Source: Marsupella aquatica
Lineage: Eukaryota; Marchantiophyta
NCBI GenBank assembly: GCA_973895155.1
Contig: OZ316894.1
Span: 16,554,001-16,618,000, forward strand
DNA length: 64,000 nt
Reading direction: 5' to 3'
Positions 62,001 through 64,000 of the stretch are shown in pieces. A program made the position numbers and the translations under genes. The notes below the pieces were generated by a model. That model ran no database searches. It was not told where the DNA came from and saw only the letters and a program-made list of their open reading frames with translations. Position 1 is the first letter of the stretch, and each line of letters begins with the position of its first letter.

Positions 62001-62365
62001 AAAACTGCACAGATTTTTAGGAGTGAAAAAATTATATTACTTTAAGACAAGTGCATTAATTTGAAGGTACTAGTCAATGGTCAATGTACTTGTATAGATA
62101 CAATACTTTCTAACAAAGAGAAGAGAGTTAACTTTGTCCTTTTTTAGTTTTATTCTCTATTTGGTGGGGCTCTCTATTTAGGTGAGACTTGTTTATCAAT
62201 AAACCATGAACAATGTAAACTTTATAACCAATCATGGCATATAAGATGCACTCATCAATTATCATAGCACCACTTGCTTGGTTGAAGGGTCTAACTTTCT
62301 CATGCAAGTAAGGAAATATGCCCCTCAAAATGATAAGTAAAATATAGGGAACCTGGTAAAGACTA
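62001..62365. other. AT-rich spacer left of the Harbinger element
   Basis: No gene recognised. Confidence 0.4.
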
Positions 62366-63660
62366 AGAGCATCTCCACCGGTAGGACCATCGGGGCCTGC
62401 AACTGCTATTCTCTCTTATAGCGGTCGCTATTTGCCAAGAATGCCCCCCATTGGTGTCTCCATCCCGTATTTTTTTGCTACCACCGCAAAATTCATTGTC
62501 TATTGACCTCCAATTTTTGGCAGAAAGGTGGCCGAGGAGTAGCGCCCCTTTACCAGCCTCGATATCTACGATCGATGGTTTACCACGTGGCAACATCGGC
62601 ACATGGATCCAGCTCGTACATGAGAACTAGCAACTCCCGCGAGGGAATGCAGCTCTTTTGCAGATTCCTGCCACGAAGCCTGACAAAAACTCTTGCACTT
62701 TCTCGTCTGTATGTAACTCTATTTATTCTCTCTCGTCCTCAATAATCATATTGTGGAGTACAACACAGGCCATTAGAATGTTCACAATATTTTTTTCATA
62801 ACAAGACCTTGCAGGCCGCTTCACTATTTTGAATCTTGCTTGGAGGACCCCAAATGCTCTCTCCACATCTTTCCTTGTACTCTCTTGACATCTTGCAAAG
62901 TGCTTCAACTTATCCGTGTGTGGCTGGTGGACAATAGAAATGAACATACTCCATTCTGGATAAATGAAATCCACCAAGAGGTATGCTCTGTTGTATTCTA
63001 TGCCATTGACATGAAAACTAACATTGGTAAAGTCATTATGTAGCCATTTGTTCATGAGGTTGTTGTTTCTCCCAACCAGTCCAAAAAAGGCATGTCAAAT
63101 CCATAACTTTTTATCAATGACTGCCTCGAGTATGATAGATTTATTTTATCCTTGTCTATGCATTGCCCTTGCCAAGCAACTGGGCAATTCTTCCAACCCC
63201 AATGCATGCAGTCAAGAGACCCGAACATACCTAGGAATCCCCGTTCTTTGTTAATTCTCAGGTGACTCGGAAAATATGCAGCATTTGAATTCCTTAAATA
63301 ATGCTATGATGGCTCTCACATACCGGTACAATGATTCCAACATTGTGCTCTCTCCAATTCTGCAATACTCATCCATAGCCTCTTCACGTACCTATACCAT
63401 AAGCAAGTTGTCTCAATGTTGCAGTCAATTACCCTGGTTTCCCTATAGCAACAACCTTGAGAGAAAAATATCTATCATGTGCATAGACATCATGTAAAAT
63501 TTTGTCAAACAATCTGTTGCTCATCCTAAATTTCCTCCTGAATTTCAATTCATCATAGACTAGATTATCTGAGAAATAATCATTTCATAGGTCATCTGCC
63601 TCCTTTTCTCTAAGTCTATCCATATTTCCACTCCTACCTAGCCTAGACCCTTTGTGTGTT
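62366..63660 (-). mobile_element. Decayed PIF/Harbinger DNA transposon
   Basis: The left end reads TAAGAGCATCTCCACCGGTA, a form typical of plant PIF/Harbinger inverted ends next to a TWA target. The minus strand carries pieces of an ALP1/HARBI1-like nuclease in order: MSNRLFDKILHDV (about 63,520), MDEYCRIGESTMLESLYRYV, SHLRINKERGFLG with GSLDCMHWGWKNCPVAWQGQ (about 63,240-63,160), FFGLVGRNNNLMNKWLH, and an intact run from 63,055 to 62,723 with QESTRKDVERAFGVLQARFK and ILMACVVLHNMIIEDERE. Breaks include a TGA in place of the Trp expected in the LWIWHAFF block and at least one frameshift. No right-hand inverted end was found before the next repeat. It is not expected to be active. Confidence 0.8.
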
Positions 63661-63674
63661 CTTATCTTTGGTTT

Positions 63675-64000
63675 GAGCAATAAGCTAGAGTGGTGGACCT
63701 TAGCCACCCAACGCCCTCACCAATCCCAACACTCATGCCTATTTAAGTGCCCTTGGTGCCCGAATGCCTCCACAAAACTCCTAGAGCAAGCAATTTGATA
63801 CCTCTTGCACCCCCGATGACCACTCTCATATGAAGTCGCACTTGCTCTCTAACATGACTGTTGCTCTACAGTCCTCACTGTCTGCACAAGCAACCAAGCA
63901 CTCCGGTAAGTAACCCAAAGGATCTAGGCCTTCCAAGTCTAGCATCCTAACTCAAACTCAACAGACATTGGTAAGTAGGTCAGCGAATATAACCTCCCAA
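63675..64000. mobile_element. Second copy of the LTR-like repeat, cut by the window end
   Basis: Colinear with 16,265-16,590: GTGGTGGACC, ACGCCCTCACCAATCCCA, AAGTGCCCTTGGTGCCCGAA, CTCACTGTCTGCACAAGCAA, TCTAGCATCCTAACTCAAAC, AGGTCAGCGA. Differences are largely C-to-T or G-to-A, which makes this copy more AT-rich. The element continues past 64,000. Confidence 0.8.

Overview
This window is nuclear DNA from a land plant. The evidence is multi-exon genes with GT-AG introns, plastid-targeted proteins of plant type, plant-specific families (NSI/SNAT acetyltransferase, MOT1 molybdate transporter, BAT1-type amino-acid permease, a YUCCA fragment), an interstitial TTTAGGG repeat and plant-style transposon debris. 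Gene density of about one per 8 kb, modest introns and divergence from the flowering-plant proteins I know suggest a bryophyte (perhaps a moss) or another early-diverging land plant. The species is not established.

Layout. 1-5,600: a doubtful minus-strand ORF, a four-copy ~160-bp tandem array, an isolated YUCCA exon and a long near-perfect palindrome. 5,622-13,318 (minus): a complete 16-exon TBC/RabGAP gene of 841 codons. 13,950-18,800: a second four-copy array, GC-rich LTR-like repeat DNA, a CA microsatellite and a short telomere-type tract. 19,834-23,540 (plus): a plastid GNAT acetyltransferase (NSI/SNAT) with an unresolved 5' end. 26,788-27,861 (minus): a single-exon monoacylglycerol lipase-like hydrolase. 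28,180-33,000: repeats, including a MULE-like MITE nested in an older array. 33,499-35,232 (plus): plastid glutathione reductase in one exon. 36,000-40,000: short tandem duplications and dispersed repeats. 40,718-45,221 (plus): a 7-exon BAT1-type amino-acid permease. 46,100-48,450: tandem repeats, two MITEs and a SINE-like trace. 48,973-50,055 (plus): plastid GrpE. 53,936-55,375 (minus): a MOT1-type molybdate transporter. 56,788-57,216: a decayed LRR-like duplication. 57,333-60,398 (minus): a 6-exon gene of the plant R3HCC1-like family. 60,900-64,000: a second copy of the dispersed repeat, a tandem duplication, a decayed PIF/Harbinger transposase and the edge of another LTR-like copy.

The genes are independent housekeeping loci, not a pathway cluster: plastid redox (glutathione reductase), plastid protein folding (GrpE), plastid acetylation (NSI/SNAT), membrane traffic (TBC), lipid hydrolysis, amino-acid transport and molybdate transport. 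Four of the eight clear genes have a single coding exon. I found no convincing new biological system. The most unusual features are structural: precise nested transposon insertions, a palindrome able to form a long hairpin, and paired repeats of one family with different base composition.
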